Positions 1 through 11,165 of a DNA stretch of 33,746 bases are shown here, one piece after another. The DNA lies in contig CM044524.1 in NCBI GenBank assembly GCA_024364805.1, positions 6,073,233 to 6,106,978 of the forward strand, written 5' to 3'. The position numbers were made by a program, and so were the translations under genes. The DNA comes from Euprymna scolopes. Its lineage: Eukaryota > Mollusca > Cephalopoda > Sepiida > Sepiolidae. Under the pieces are notes generated by a model. The model did not search any database. It worked only from the letters and a program-made list of their open reading frames with translations, and was not told the origin of the DNA. How positions within the stretch are numbered: the first letter of the stretch is position 1; each line of letters begins with the position of its first letter.

Positions 1-1270
1 TATAGTCTAATACTAATAATAATAACTATATAACATTTATTAAAGCGTTCAATTCCTAAAATGTAATCTTCGTTGATCCCTTTTAAATTCTTAACTATAA
101 GTTGAACGAACATAATTATATTCACTTTGTTACACCATATTTATCCATACAAAATACTAGCCAGACCAGTCCAATTGTTTCCGAAAATATCCTAAATTAA
201 ATGTGGTATTTTGATAACCAATTCTAATTAATCTTTAATAAATGTTAATCGATTAACATTACGCTTTGTTCAATGCATGTTATCATAAAAAAGGGCCATA
301 CAAAATTTCAGAAAATATAATTCAGTAATTTCCGAGAACAAAAGAAACGAGCAAACCGGCAGATTAAGAGAAATAGTTTTTTTTATTAAATGTTGGTACA
401 TGTTGTTATAAGCATAAGCGTGGAATATGTTTATGTATTCACAAATGCGTTTTTTAAATAACAGTTAAACAAGCAGCAATATAGCTTTTATAAAAGCTAG
501 ATTAATATCTCCAAAATTGCATGTATAAAATAAGACAAAATGACAAACAAAATGTATTTAATTATATTGTTGTATGGAATTTAAATAAGATGGGTTCAGT
601 AAAACTATTATTTTAGTGCTGAAAAAATATTTTAAACCTGAGTGTGAATGTACAGTTTAAAAATTAATTGTGACAGACTAACAAAAACAATATTTTTACT
701 TAAGCATGACAGACAAACTGAGGCATAGACCGGATGGATATAAAATCGCATTTGAAATATGATACATTCTGTGGCAATCTTATTTCAACGTGACGCGTGA
801 TGGACCCACCGACCGACAAAAGTTTTTATCGGGAGTGGTGACCGCATCTCTCCAAATCTGTACCAAATAAAAATGAAAGTAAAGCAAGCAATCAAAGAAA
901 CACGAAACAGATTGTCCAAAATGGCATATGGATTTTTAGTTTTGTCAACTAAACAATGAATCAGAGAAAATGTCGAAATAAAGGCCTACTACATAACACA
1001 GGGGGAAGACAAGAAAACTGATGATCGATTGGTATATGTGCTGCCGATAAAGCACCGTAACTACGTTCTCGGTCGGATTTCTCTTCTTTCTTTTCAGGTC
1101 AGATTTGATAGCTTACCGCCTTGAAGCATTCGTTCCCGAGAGTAAGCCTCCAACCATCTGTGCATACAAGAGCCGTTTAAATCTTATTGAAAGATACTTT
1201 TCTTCAAAATACAATGTATGTTTTAAAAGTATCGGCACCGAAGTGAATCTCTTGACGTGGGTTTAATTTA
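1..1270. other. AT-rich sequence, nothing recognised
   Basis: No frame longer than a few dozen codons reads like protein and no tandem unit stands out. A short, slightly more GC-rich patch at about 780-850 and another at about 1040-1150 could be old repeat pieces, but I cannot match them to a family. The LINE scrap beginning near 1275 may once have extended leftward. I see no supporting reverse-transcriptase motifs in the bases before it. Confidence 0.4.
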
Positions 1271-1274
1271 TAGT

Positions 1275-1722
1275 GCAATTGCTCTTGACATATACAAGCT
1301 TCTGATAAGTGTTTTCTTCGCGAGATTTCCAGCTACGGAATATCTAGAAATATCCTCTCAATTATTAAATTCTTTCTCTCTGATAAATTTATAAGAGTAG
1401 TCGTCGATGAGCCAAAATCAGACGCTTATAGTAAAAAAAAGCTGGCATCCCTCATAGTTACATCCTGGGCCTTACTCTCTTAATTCTCTTAATCAATGAT
1501 CTCCACGATCACATTATTAGATCATTCGTAGACATTTATGCAAAAGTCATTGCAATCTATGGTAACAGTTTAAAATCCGTCAATATTCTCCTCATTCCCA
1601 CTCTACTTACCTTCAGCAAGTGATACTATTGAGAAAAGGATAGCTGGTTTATTTGAATGAATCTAAAACCAAGCTTCTCACTTTCCATTACTGACACTAT
1701 TCATCAATAAAATCAAGTCTAA
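1275..1722 (+). mobile_element. LINE reverse-transcriptase fragment (jockey-like)
   Basis: The plus strand reads, with frame changes, through the central palm region of a non-LTR retrotransposon reverse transcriptase. Visible pieces are AIALDIYK, SYGISRNILSIIKFFLSDKF, RVVVDEPKSD, INDLHDHIIRSFVDIYA and NESKTKLL. These line up block by block with the better preserved minus-strand LINE at 12-14 kb in this window. The catalytic tetrapeptide at 1537-1548 reads YAKV instead of YADD, so this copy could not encode an active enzyme. Both the endonuclease and the C-terminal part are missing. The right end abuts the retroelement tail at 1727. The clade is uncertain; database hits for this type are commonly labelled jockey-like. 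Confidence 0.75.
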
Positions 1723-1726
1723 AAAC

Positions 1727-1842
1727 CCCTGAATATGGTCGGAGATTATATCGGCCGAAACATTGTGGAAAATAAACCAAGATGAGAATAATCGTCGAAA
1801 TAATACCAAAAATAATTATAACTCCTCATCTCAAAAATATAC
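1727..1842 (+). mobile_element. Retroelement 3' tail, copy 1 (Penelope-like, inferred)
   Basis: This block begins CCTGAATATGG and continues through CGGCCGAAAC, AATAAACCAAGATGAGAATA and CCTCATCTC. A CCTGAA...GGCCGAAAC...AATAAA layout is typical of the 3' untranslated tail of several Penelope-like and non-LTR retroelements. Related blocks lie at 2003 and at 32027; the latter is about 0.4 kb before a Penelope-like coding relic. A weak hairpin can form between AGATGAG (about 1779) and CTCATCT (about 1824). Assignment to the Penelope-like element rests on that proximity, not on a full-length copy. Confidence 0.5.
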
Positions 1843-2002
1843 ATTCATCATAAGAAAAACACGGATTTATTACAACCTAACGATATAGACTTGACGCCAT
1901 TTGTGTTTAGAATTTCTAACGGCAATGTTCATTGGGAAAGAAAAAAAACAAACTAAAATAAAGCATTTTTTACTATACGCCAATAACATCTAGTGTAAAT
2001 AC

Positions 2003-2080
2003 ACCTGAATATGGTTGTTGTGGAAAAAACAAACAAGATGAGAACAATAGACCAAATAAACTAAAAAATAATTTTCTAAT
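2003..2080 (+). mobile_element. Retroelement 3' tail, copy 2
   Basis: CCTGAATATGG at 2003-2013 is followed by TTGTGGAAAA, ACAAGATGAGAACAATAG and CCAAATAAACTAAAAAATAA. This repeats copy 1 in the same orientation about 276 bases downstream, with an internal stretch around CGGCCGAAAC missing. A head-to-tail pair of tails agrees with the tandem or partly duplicated ends that Penelope-like elements often leave. Sequence between the copies (1843-2002) is AT-rich and not recognised. Confidence 0.5.
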
Positions 2081-2499
2081 TTCTGTTGTTTTACGCTATT
2101 TGCAAATTTATATCTCGATTTGCCTCGTTATATACTCAATACTTTAAACGACACCGTTAAATAATATGTTTTTTTTTACTTTTTTCTCTACACTTTTTAA
2201 GCGATTAAAAGTGTTTGCCTCGAAAAACTTATATGGAAGTTTCTGCTATAAATGTCAATATTTCTTTATTTATAAGACATAACATACAACTAGAAGGTAG
2301 TAAAGTGACAGGTGGAGGAGAAATACGTATAAAGAGAGAGAAAAAGGCACACGTATATACCATTTGAGAGAAAAGACAACTATTGGTACTACTATATAAT
2401 CGGTAGCTGTCGTGTTATTTTACGATATATTTTTGAAGTAGTGAAACAAATTGGGAAGGGACGGATTAGAAACTAGGTTTTACTAGTGCTTCGGTCGCT

Positions 2500-2800
2500 T
2501 CCTTGTGTATATTTGTGATCTTTAAAACCAACACATTTTAGGTAAAAACATTAATATGTACTTATTTGTAATACCTAAATTAGTATACATTTTGAAAATT
2601 TTCTTGAAATGAATCTATAGAAAAATAATTACAAGAAATTAAAAGGTATTTGTGTAAGTTTTGGATCGTTAAAACAAACGTATTTCAGGTGACAACAATA
2701 TTATCAATTTACGTAGCATGAGAAAATTAGTATACACACGAAAACATTGAAAATACATCAATAGTTAAATCATTGCAAGAACTCATAGGGTGCGTGTGTA
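2500..2800 (+). repeat. 145-bp satellite, two diverged units
   Basis: Two successive units share the blocks TTTAAAACCAACACATTT or similar, AGGTAAAAACATTA, AATTAGTATACA and GAAAAATAATTACAAGAAAT. The same blocks recur in order at 4075-4985, 5660-5890 and 6805-7015, with key motifs roughly 123-145 bases apart. The units are strongly diverged and have many indels, so this is an old array. Orientation is arbitrary. It has no coding potential. Confidence 0.6.
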
Positions 2801-3212
2801 GAGTAACTATTACATTAGTAAACAACAAATGTGCTGTCTATGTTTTTTGTCTATTGTTTTAGCACAAATATTATGCGCTGCATCAAAACATACTATTGGT
2901 TTTGCTCATTCAAGTCAAGTTTTTCAGCTATTGCAACATGTATTTTTTTACATTTTTGTCTGCTTGTTTGAAGCATCGTAGAAGTTACTAGGGTAAAATG
3001 TCAGATTTGATCGGAAATGATTATTGTATTAAGCATTCGGGTTCTGTAGTTCTGGGTGTTTATGTTAAAAAGGCATCAGTTAAAGTCATAAAACTCCGAA
3101 ATCTTCCAACATTTGTTTTCACCGTACACGAAAAAGAATTTGCCTATGCGGGAGGAATCTGTGCCTTTCAAATTAATGAACCTCATCACATACATGAACA
3201 AACAGTATAGTC

Positions 3213-3780
3213 TTCCCGCCAGTTGACATCAAGCTTGGCTTAATCAAGGAACTCACCAAGGCCCTGAACAAGGATGGTGTCTGCTTAACTTACTTTTGGC
3301 AGGGTCTTTAAGGATTGCTTATGGTCTATAAGTTGAAAGCTGGCATCAGATCTGGCAGCTTCTCAGAGATCCATAGTTCGAGAACTCAGGTAAGCAAGTA
3401 GAAATGGAAACGTTGAATGCATTTTGTTTTTGTGTTAAATCTTTCTTGGCAACACTAATACAAAAACAAACTACACAGAACTTTTCTACAACATCTGTAT
3501 GCGTTCAGAAACCGGCGCCATTATATCAATGTTAATATAATCTCAAGATGCACTACCTATTTTCACATATGAATCAGTTTCCTGAGAACCTGAGTTCGAT
3601 AATCAGTTAGCAGGATGAGAGACTCCCTCGGGGCTTGAAAAAGATGGAGATCGGGTATAAGAATCGCTTGGATGCAGTCATGGTGGCTGACTACTGTTTG
3701 TACCCGAATAAATACCTTCCAGTCCCTTAGCATTCCAGGAGTTCGAAGAAACGGAGGTTCAAGCCCTGAAGTTTAAACAA
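3213..3780 (+). pseudogene. Decayed copy of a repetitive invertebrate protein family
   Basis: The plus strand, read through several frame changes and stops, gives ordered blocks FPPVDIKLGLIKELTKALNK (3213 onward), KLKAGIRSGSF, NYTELFYNI, MHYLFSHMNQFPENLSSI and LDAVMVADYC. From memory these match a family found in many copies in arthropods, cnidarians and molluscs. Its members carry LPPLHIKLG, GIFVGPQI, FPENLG, ERFHQD and MLADYCW in this order. The match covers only the C-terminal third or so of the family and no intron interrupts it, which fits a dead dispersed copy. I do not know the family's biochemical role; its high copy number suggests a transposon-borne gene. The upstream open frame at 2998-3210 shows no similarity and is not called. 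Confidence 0.65.
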
Positions 3781-4074
3781 TGGTAAAGTAACAACATTAC
3801 TTGAACGTACCTTTACCAATGTTCAGTTTACAGTAATCAATGTTTCTATTAGTTAATCAATACATGTTGGCAAAATATCTCTTAGAAACACATTTAGAAT
3901 ATATATTGACAAAAGTCAACAGGAAAAATATAATTGATTTTGTGACAAAATATGTTTCCTTTTCCAAATCCTCATAGAAGAATATCTGGACTGATGTTGT
4001 TACCTGATTTAGCAAAACTACTCTAAATTAGTGGCAGAAATCTAGATAACATTAAAAATATGTTGCCCACTGTT

Positions 4075-4988
4075 ATGTAAACAAACGCATATTAAGTGAA
4101 CATATAATATACTTAAATGTCGAAATTTGTATAAATTGCAAAATTTATGAAAAATGAATCTAACGAAAAATAATTACAAGAAAATCTCATCGTACTTGCA
4201 TAGAACAGGAGTCTTCCAAGCAACACACTTCATGTGAAAACATGATTACTACTTAATTGTCATGTCGAAATTTGTATAAATTCTATAAATTCTGGAAGAT
4301 TAATCAATAGAAAGCATTACAAAAAATAGAGGGATTATGTAGATTAAGGATTATTTAAACTAACGCATATAAGGTCAAAAGTTTATGATGTACGTACTTG
4401 TCAGGTCGAACTTAGTGTAAATTTGAAAAAAAATATTGAAATAGGTCAATATAAAATAATTACGAGAAAACATAACATGCTTCTGTAGATTAGGGGTATT
4501 TTAAAACAACGAATTTCAGGTGAAAACATTATTATGTTGAAATTAGTAAGAATAAAAAAAACATGGAAAATTAATCAATAGCAAAAACGGATGATTATTA
4601 TCAACAAATGAATTTAAGAATTAAAACAAATTATTACCTACTCACATGTCATGACAAAATTAGTATGAATTCACAATATTATCGAATGAATCAATAGAAA
4701 AATAATTACAAGAAAACCATAGGGTGCTTGTGTATATTAAGGATTTAAAATAACGTTTTTCAGATAAAAAAGATAAACTTTGTTACGTACTGGGCATGTT
4801 AACATGAGTGTAAATTGAATAAAATATGGAAATATTTACATAAAAACTGATAAAAGTATAGAGTGCTTTGTAGACCAAGGATCTTTTAATTAACGCATTT
4901 CAAGTTAAAATATCATGACCTCTTTATTATGTCGACTTAGTATTTATTTTGAAAATTATAAAAATTGACCAAAAGAAAATCATTGTGT
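4075..4988 (+). repeat. 145-bp satellite, main block of about seven units
   Basis: Successive units carry CATGTCGAAATTAGTATAAA-like, TGAATCAATAGAAAAATAA, TTACAAGAAAACCATAGGGT, GCTTGTGTAGATTAAGGAT and AACGCATTTCAGGTGAAAAC blocks in fixed order. The TTACAAGAAAA-type motif recurs near 4177, 4318, 4462, 4576, 4708, 4845 and 4975. The spacing is about 115-145 bases, with indels accounting for the shorter units. The block ends where a truncated LINE begins. No open frame spans the units. The sequence at 3785-4075 is AT-rich and contains fainter pieces, possibly eroded units. Confidence 0.7.
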
Positions 4989-5658
4989 CTCCTTGGGAAT
5001 CACAATTTATCAATGGTAAGGGTTAAAGGATGTAAAGTGATGGTTTAGTAATCGGTAATTGGATAGATCTTGATTATTTATGGGGACGGATCAATAAAAA
5101 CTTGTTTATATTGAACTTGAAGTTTAACATGTTGCATTCAATCGGAAAGCAAGTCAGCGCACCATTGTTTCATAGGCTAGTAGTTTTTAGAGAGTGGGGA
5201 GGAAACGATATACAGTGGTTGTAGCTAGTTGAGTGGTTTTTGTGAAAATATGGCAAAAGGGCATCATGCATTAGATTCAGTTTTTGGACTAGTTATGACA
5301 ATAACTATAAAGCAAGAACAGACTCGCAATGTCATTTCTGTCGGACAGAGGTTGCAGAGAAGAGAAAGGTCAGCCTTTATTAGGTTTCAGGGCCGGTTGT
5401 AAACTCTATCAAGGCAGGATTGTGTCAAGAGTACCCCATTTTAGGGCGTACCTGATACTTACTGTATCGGCAGTAGGGTATCTACTGGAGCGATCTTGAC
5501 AAAATATTAATTAATATATTGTCCCTTTTAACTCAGGAGTCCCATAAGCTTTTTAAGATATGCAACTCCCCCGAGACGACATCCATTAATTTTAGTTGAA
5601 ACGTGATAGCGGTCAGAGCGATTATGATGAAAGGAGAGAAGTTTCGTTTACGTTGCAT
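4988..5658 (-). mobile_element. 5'-truncated LINE, C-terminal part (jockey-like)
   Basis: On the minus strand the right end reads like NAS-TKLLS, SFHHNRSDRYHVSTKINGC and RLGGVAYLKKLMGLLS. Further along come ADLSLLCNLCPTE and LRVCSCFIVIVI. These align with the corresponding stretch of the copy at 12-14 kb (SKTKLLSLHH, HLGEAPCFNKLLGLT, LPCNLSPKEETLRAYPCFIV). The piece therefore covers only the thumb and C-terminal region plus the 3' untranslated end. Several frame changes and stops show it is dead. It sits between satellite units, as expected for a 5'-truncated insertion into the 145-bp array. Target-site duplications are not obvious. Confidence 0.7.
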
Positions 5659-5659
5659 T

Positions 5660-5890
5660 AAAATAACCTATTATTACATACCACGCATTGAGGCTAACGC
5701 TTTATAATAAACTTACGTGTCATGACGAAATTAGGATAACTTATAAATTTATTGAAAAAAGATCTATAAAAAATTTAAAAGAAAAAAGCGTACGCGTGTG
5801 GATTAAAAGCCTTTTACTCCAAAGCATTTCAAGTGAAAACAGTACTTACTTACATGCCATGACAAAATTAGTATAAATTTCAAAAATTAT
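5660..5890 (+). repeat. 145-bp satellite units right of the LINE
   Basis: TATTATTACATACCACGC, TGTCATGACGAAATTAGGAT, GTGGATTAAAAGCC, AAGCATTTCAAGTGAAAAC and CATGACAAAATTAGTATAAA repeat the satellite blocks seen on the left of the LINE. An open frame of 62 codons at 5688-5876 is only the satellite translated. The following 5890-6120 is unrecognised AT-rich sequence. Confidence 0.6.
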
Positions 5891-6119
5891 CATTCAAACA
5901 CTACCGTGTTTAAATATATGGTTAAGTGTTAGTTTTACTCATTTAGAACTGCTTTAAGGCTTCACCGCTCACTTATTTAGGAACTAAATTTCAAACAACT
6001 TTTACAGTTCTTAGGTCACCTTTCGGCCATATTTTGAAAACAAAATTCAATTTTCGTTCAGTAACATCATAGTTATATTAAAATTACTGGTGTTCAAAAG
6101 TTATCAGAATATGTAAGGA

Positions 6120-6380
6120 ACAGAGAGAGGGATTTTCTGGTTGACTGTTGCTTACCAGCCACCAATCTGTTTGCCCTCCTAGCAATGTTCTTATTCGTTG
6201 TGCGCCCTGTGGCCTCGATTACGTCGAGTCAGCTATTATTGCAGCTAAGTATTCATCATTTTCCCGATCCGCCGCTCAACTGTACTGTCATTCACCGTTG
6301 CTTTGCTCAATCGCTAACCGAGTCTTTAATCGCCGGCCAAAACTGACTGCTGACGTTTTTTTAAATTTCCATATTTAGTC
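6120..6380. other. More GC-rich patch, unassigned
   Basis: This stretch, including TTGCCCTCCTAGCAATG, CCTGTGGCCTCGATTACG and CGCCGGCCAAAACTGAC, is clearly richer in GC and CpG than its flanks. It has an open frame of 76 codons on the plus strand, rich in Ser, Ala and Cys and with no motif I know. It may be the body of a SINE or a LINE 5' untranslated piece inserted into the old satellite region. I cannot assign a family. The following 6380-6800 is plain AT-rich sequence. Confidence 0.3.
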
Positions 6381-6804
6381 AATTTAAGAAGTTGGTAGTA
6401 ATTTTTTTTATGGATTGTTGACAAAGAAAGGCCTGGAAAAATCATTACATGGAAAAATGCGAGCAAGAAAAGTAATATGATTAATATTTAACTTAGAAAA
6501 GTAAAAGGATTGTAGAGAAAAATGGAAAAGAAAAAAACAACTTATTCTGGTAAAAATATAATACATTAACAACTTAAAATATTGCAGAATTAAGAATTGA
6601 TGATATAATTGTAAAATGATTTTTTAAAAATGTTTAATGCTGCAACATGTTAAGTTAATAATCTATCATTTTTTTTTACTACAATATCTGGTCTGTTTCT
6701 TTTCCAGGTTTAACAACAGGTCTTTTTAATTTTTTTCAGTTAAATCTTAACCATATTCCTTTTCATGCTCGCAATTTTTTATCTAACATAAAATTAATCA
6801 AATA

Positions 6805-7015
6805 AACATAAATTAAATAAAAACGTAAGGTATTTGCGCCTGCTAGGGATCATAAAAACCTACGTGTTTCAGGAGAAATATTATTACGTACTGTTTGTTA
6901 TTTCTGAAATATAAAAAGGTTATCAATTATGGAAAATTAAGTAATAGAAAAAACAATTTTAACAAAATCATTGAGTGCCCGTGTAGGTTATGAATCATTT
7001 AAAGAAGCGCATTGG
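6805..7015 (+). repeat. 145-bp satellite, last recognisable unit
   Basis: GGTATTTGCGCCTGCTAGG, CCTACGTGTTTCAGGAG, TATTATTACGTACTG and AAATCATTGAGTGCCCGTG repeat the satellite in the usual order. It lies immediately before the 27-bp minisatellite. The two arrays have different units but similar base composition. Confidence 0.5.
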
Positions 7016-7085
7016 TAAATTATGTTAAACTGTAAAGTGTATTAGCAGTAAAATATTTTGTATTATGCAAAGTACGCGGATTTTG

Positions 7086-10000
7086 AGTATGATGTTAAAT
7101 AGAAAAAATTTGATTTGAGATAAAATGGTAAAACTTTGTGTATGATATAACATTGATAAACATTGTGTATGATGTAAAATTGTAAAACATCGTGGTTGAT
7201 ATAAAATTGTAAAATATTGTGGTTGATGGAAAATTGTAAAATATTGTGGTTGATGTAAAATTGTAAAATATTGTGGTTGATGTAAAATTGTAAAATATTG
7301 TGGTTGATGTAAAATTATAAAATATTGTGGTTGATGTAAAATTATAAAATATTGTGGTTGATGTAAAATTGTAAAATATTGTGGTTGATGTAAAATTATA
7401 AAATATTGTGGTTGATGTAAAATTGTAAACTATTGTGTATGATGTAAAAGTGTAAAATATTGTGTATGATGTAAAAATGTAAAACATTATGATTGATGTA
7501 AAATTGTAAAACTTTATGTATGATATTAAACTGTGAAATATTGTGTATGACGTAAAATTGTAAAAATGTGTGCATGAAGTAAAATTGTAAAATATTGTGT
7601 ATGATGTAAAATTGTAAAATATGGTGTACGATATAGCATTGTGAAACATTGTGTATGATGTAAAACAGTAAAACATGGCGTCTCTTGTAAATTGTAAAAC
7701 ATTATGTGTAATGTATAATTGTCAAACATTGTGTACGATGCAAAGTTGTCAAACTTTGTGTACGATGTAAAATCTTAAAGCAGTGTGTATAATATAAAAT
7801 TATAAAATATTGTGTATGATATACAATTGTAAAACTTTATATATGATGTAAAATTGTAAAACATTGTGTATGATGAAAAATTGGAAAACTTTGTGTATGA
7901 TGTAAAATTGTAAAACATTGTCTATGATGTAAAATCTTAAAGCATTGTGTATAACATACAATTATAAAATATTGTGTATGATATAAAATTGTAACACTTT
8001 ATGTACGATGTAAAATTGTAAAACATTGTGAATGATGTAAATTGGAACACTTTGTGTATTATGTAAAATTGATAAACTTTATGTATGATGTAAAATTGTA
8101 AAGATTTGTACGATAAAACATTGTGGAACATTATGATGTAAAATTATAAAACATTGTGTATTATGCAAAATTATAAAACTTTGTGTAGGATGAGCGTCAT
8201 AAATCCTTGTGTATGAGGTAACATTGCAAAAATTGTGCATGATGTAAAATTATATAACTTAGTGTATGATGTAAAATTGTTAATGGTTGTGTATTATTAA
8301 AAATAGTAAAACATTGTGTATGATGTAAAATTGTGAAAGATTCTGTATGATGTAAAACTGTAAACCCCTGTGTATGATGTCAAATTGTAAAATATTTTGT
8401 ATGATGTAAAATTGTAAATCTTTATGTATGATTTAAGATTTATAAACTTTGCCTATGATGTAAAATGTAAAAACATTGTATGATTAAAAATTGTAAAACA
8501 TTGTGTATGATTAAAAAATTGTAAAGCATTGTGTATGATGTAAAATTGCAAAATATTTTGTATGATGTAAAATTTTAAATCCATATGTATGATGAAAAAG
8601 TTTGAAACTTTGCGTATGATGTAAAATTTTAAGACATTGTGTATGATGTAAAATTGTACCAATTTGTGTACGATGTAAAATTGTAAACCTTTGTTTCTCA
8701 TTTAAATTGTAAAACATTATTTATAGTGAAAAAATGTTACACTTTGTGTACGATGTAAAATGTTAAAATATTGTGTCCTAGCGGCGTATGATGTAAAATT
8801 GTAGAACTTTGTATATGATGTCAAATTGTAAACGATTGTGTATGATGTAAAATTGTTAAACATTGCGTATGATGTAAAATTGTAAAACATTTTTATGGTG
8901 TAAACTTGTAAAACACCGCATATGAGGAGAAACTGTAAAATATTGCGTATGGTGTAAAATTGTAAAAATGTGTGTATGATGTAAAATTGTAAAACTGTGT
9001 GCATTATGTAAAATTGTATAACATTTTGTATGATGGAAAATTTTAAAACATTTTTTCTGATGTCAATTGTAAAATATTGTGTATGATGAAAAATCGTAAA
9101 ACATTGTGCCCCATGGTCATTGTAAATCATTATGTATGATGCAAAATTGTAAAACATTATGTATGATGTAAAATTGTAAAACATTATGTATAATGTAAAA
9201 TTGTAAAACATTGGGTACAACGTTAAATTGTAAATGTTAGTGAACGATGGAAAATTTTAAAACATTGTGTATGATGTAAAATTGTAAAATATTTTGTATG
9301 ATGTAAAATCGTAAAACTTTTAGTACAATGTAAATTAATAAAACATCATGTATGATGTAAAATTGGAAACCTTTGTGCATGATGTAAATTGCTAAACCAT
9401 TGTATATGATGTACAATTGTAAAACATTCTGTGTAATGTAAAATTGTAAAACATTGTGTGAGACGAAAAATTGTAATACATTGCGTATGATGTAAAATTG
9501 TGAAACTTTGTATAAGATGTAAAATTTAAACGAATGTGTATGACATAAAAGTGTAAAACATTGTGTGTGATGAAAAAATTGTAAAACATTGTGTATGAGG
9601 GAAAACTGTAAAAATATGAGTATGATGTAAACTTGTAAACGATTGTATAAGATGTAAATTGGTAAAATACTGTGTATGATGAAAAATTGTAAAATAATTT
9701 GTATGAGGTAAAATTGTAAAACATTGTATACGATGTAAAATTGTAAAACTTTGTGTATCATATAAAAATCAAAACATTGTGTATGATGAAAAACTATAAA
9801 CATTCTGTATGATGTAAAATTCTAAAAGTATGTGTATGATGTAAAATTGTTAAATATTATGTGTGATGTAAAATTGTGGATAATGTAAAATTATAATTTT
9901 GTGTGTGTAAAATTTGAAAACATTGTGTATGATTAAACTTGTAAACCTTTGTGCATAAGAAAAAATTGTAAAACATTGTGTATAATGTAAAATTGTAATA

Positions 10001-11165
10001 TACTGTGTACGAGTTAAAATGTATATCATTTTGTATGATGCTAAATTGTAAAACATTGTGTATAAAGTAAAATGTTAAAACATTGTGTATGATAGGAAAT
10101 TGTAAATGTTTGTGTAGGATGCAAATTTGTAAATCTGTATGTATGATGCTAAATTGTAAAACATTGTGTATAATGTAAAATGTTAAAACATTGTGTATGA
10201 TGTAAAATTGTAAAACTTTGTGTATAATGTAAAATCTTAAAACGTTGTGCATGATGGACAATTGTAAAAATTTGGGTATGATGTAAAATTGTAGAACATC
10301 GTGAATGATGTAAAATTCTAAAACATTGTGTATGATGTAAAATTGTAAACTATTTTTTTATTATGTATAATTGAAAACTTTATGAACTATGTAAAATTGT
10401 AAAGGTTTGTGTATGATGTAAATTCTAAAACATTGTGTATGATGCACAATTGTAAAACATCATTAAAGATGTAAAATTGTACAAGAATGTGTCTGATGTA
10501 AAACTGTAAACATTTGTGTAATAATATAAATTGTAAACTTCGTGTCTCATGTAAATTGTAAAACATTATTTATGATGTAAAGTTGTAAAACATTGTGCAC
10601 GATGTAAAATTGCAAAACTTTGTGTATGATGTAAAATGTTAAAACATTGTGTACAGTGCAAAAATTGTAAAATATTGTGTATGATGTAAAATTGAAAAAC
10701 TTTACGTATGCTGGAAAATTGCAACAAATTGTGTATGATGTAAAATTGAAAAACTTTACGTATGATTTAAAATTGTAAAACATTGTGTATGATGTAAAAT
10801 TGTAAAACATTGTGCATGATAAAAACTTCTAAAACATTGTATATGATGTAAAATTGTAAAACAGTGTATATGACATAAATTTCGAAAAGAATATGTATAC
10901 TGTGACACCATAAAACATTGTGTATGATAGAAAATTGTAAATGCTTGTGTATGATCTAAAATTTTTAAAATTTTGTATGATGTAAAATTGTAAAGAATTG
11001 TATATGATGTAAAATTGTAAAAAAATTGTATATGATATATAATTGTAAAACATTGGGTATGATGTAAATTTGTAAAACCTTCATGTATAATGCAAAATTG
11101 CAAAACTTTGTGTATCATATAAAATTGTCAAACATTGTGTACGATGTAAAATTGTAATACATTAT
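7086..11165 (+). repeat. 27-bp minisatellite, about 150 units
   Basis: The array is built from a 27-base unit whose core is GATGTAAAATTGTAAAAC followed by ATTGTGTAT. It runs almost without a break for about 4.1 kb, or roughly 150 units. The plus strand is very poor in C. Most differences are single substitutions plus occasional one- or two-base indels. Because 27 is divisible by three and the unit has no minus-strand stop in any frame, long minus-strand open frames appear in three registers. Their 9-residue periods are NFTSYTMFY, QFYIIHNVL and ILHHTQCFT, and the frames reach 193 codons. I regard these frames as a by-product of the repeat, not as genes. Confidence 0.95.
7180..7440 (+). repeat. 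Homogenised sub-block of the 27-bp minisatellite
   Basis: About nine to ten adjacent units share the variant GTGGTTGATGTAAAATTG followed by TAAAATATT and differ from each other at only a few positions. Elsewhere in the array neighbouring units differ at several sites. The block therefore represents a recent local expansion of one variant. On the minus strand it gives near-perfect tandem copies of FTSTTIFYN. Confidence 0.85.

Noticed and set aside
1778-1832. Hammerhead-ribozyme-like AAGATGAG...TCGAAAT in the retroelement tails
   Set aside because: Penelope-like elements can carry hammerhead ribozymes, but the invariant CUGAUGA core is not present (CAAGATGAG instead) and the flanking stems do not form in copies 2 and 3.
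2998-3210. 70-codon open frame just before the protein-family relic
   Set aside because: It shows no similarity to the family's upstream part and no motif. A frame of this length is expected by chance.
7095-10810. Many long minus-strand open frames (up to 193 codons) rich in Phe, Tyr, Thr and Ile
   Set aside because: They are the 27-bp minisatellite translated in three registers. The period is 9 residues in each, and neighbouring frames overlap, so I do not call genes.
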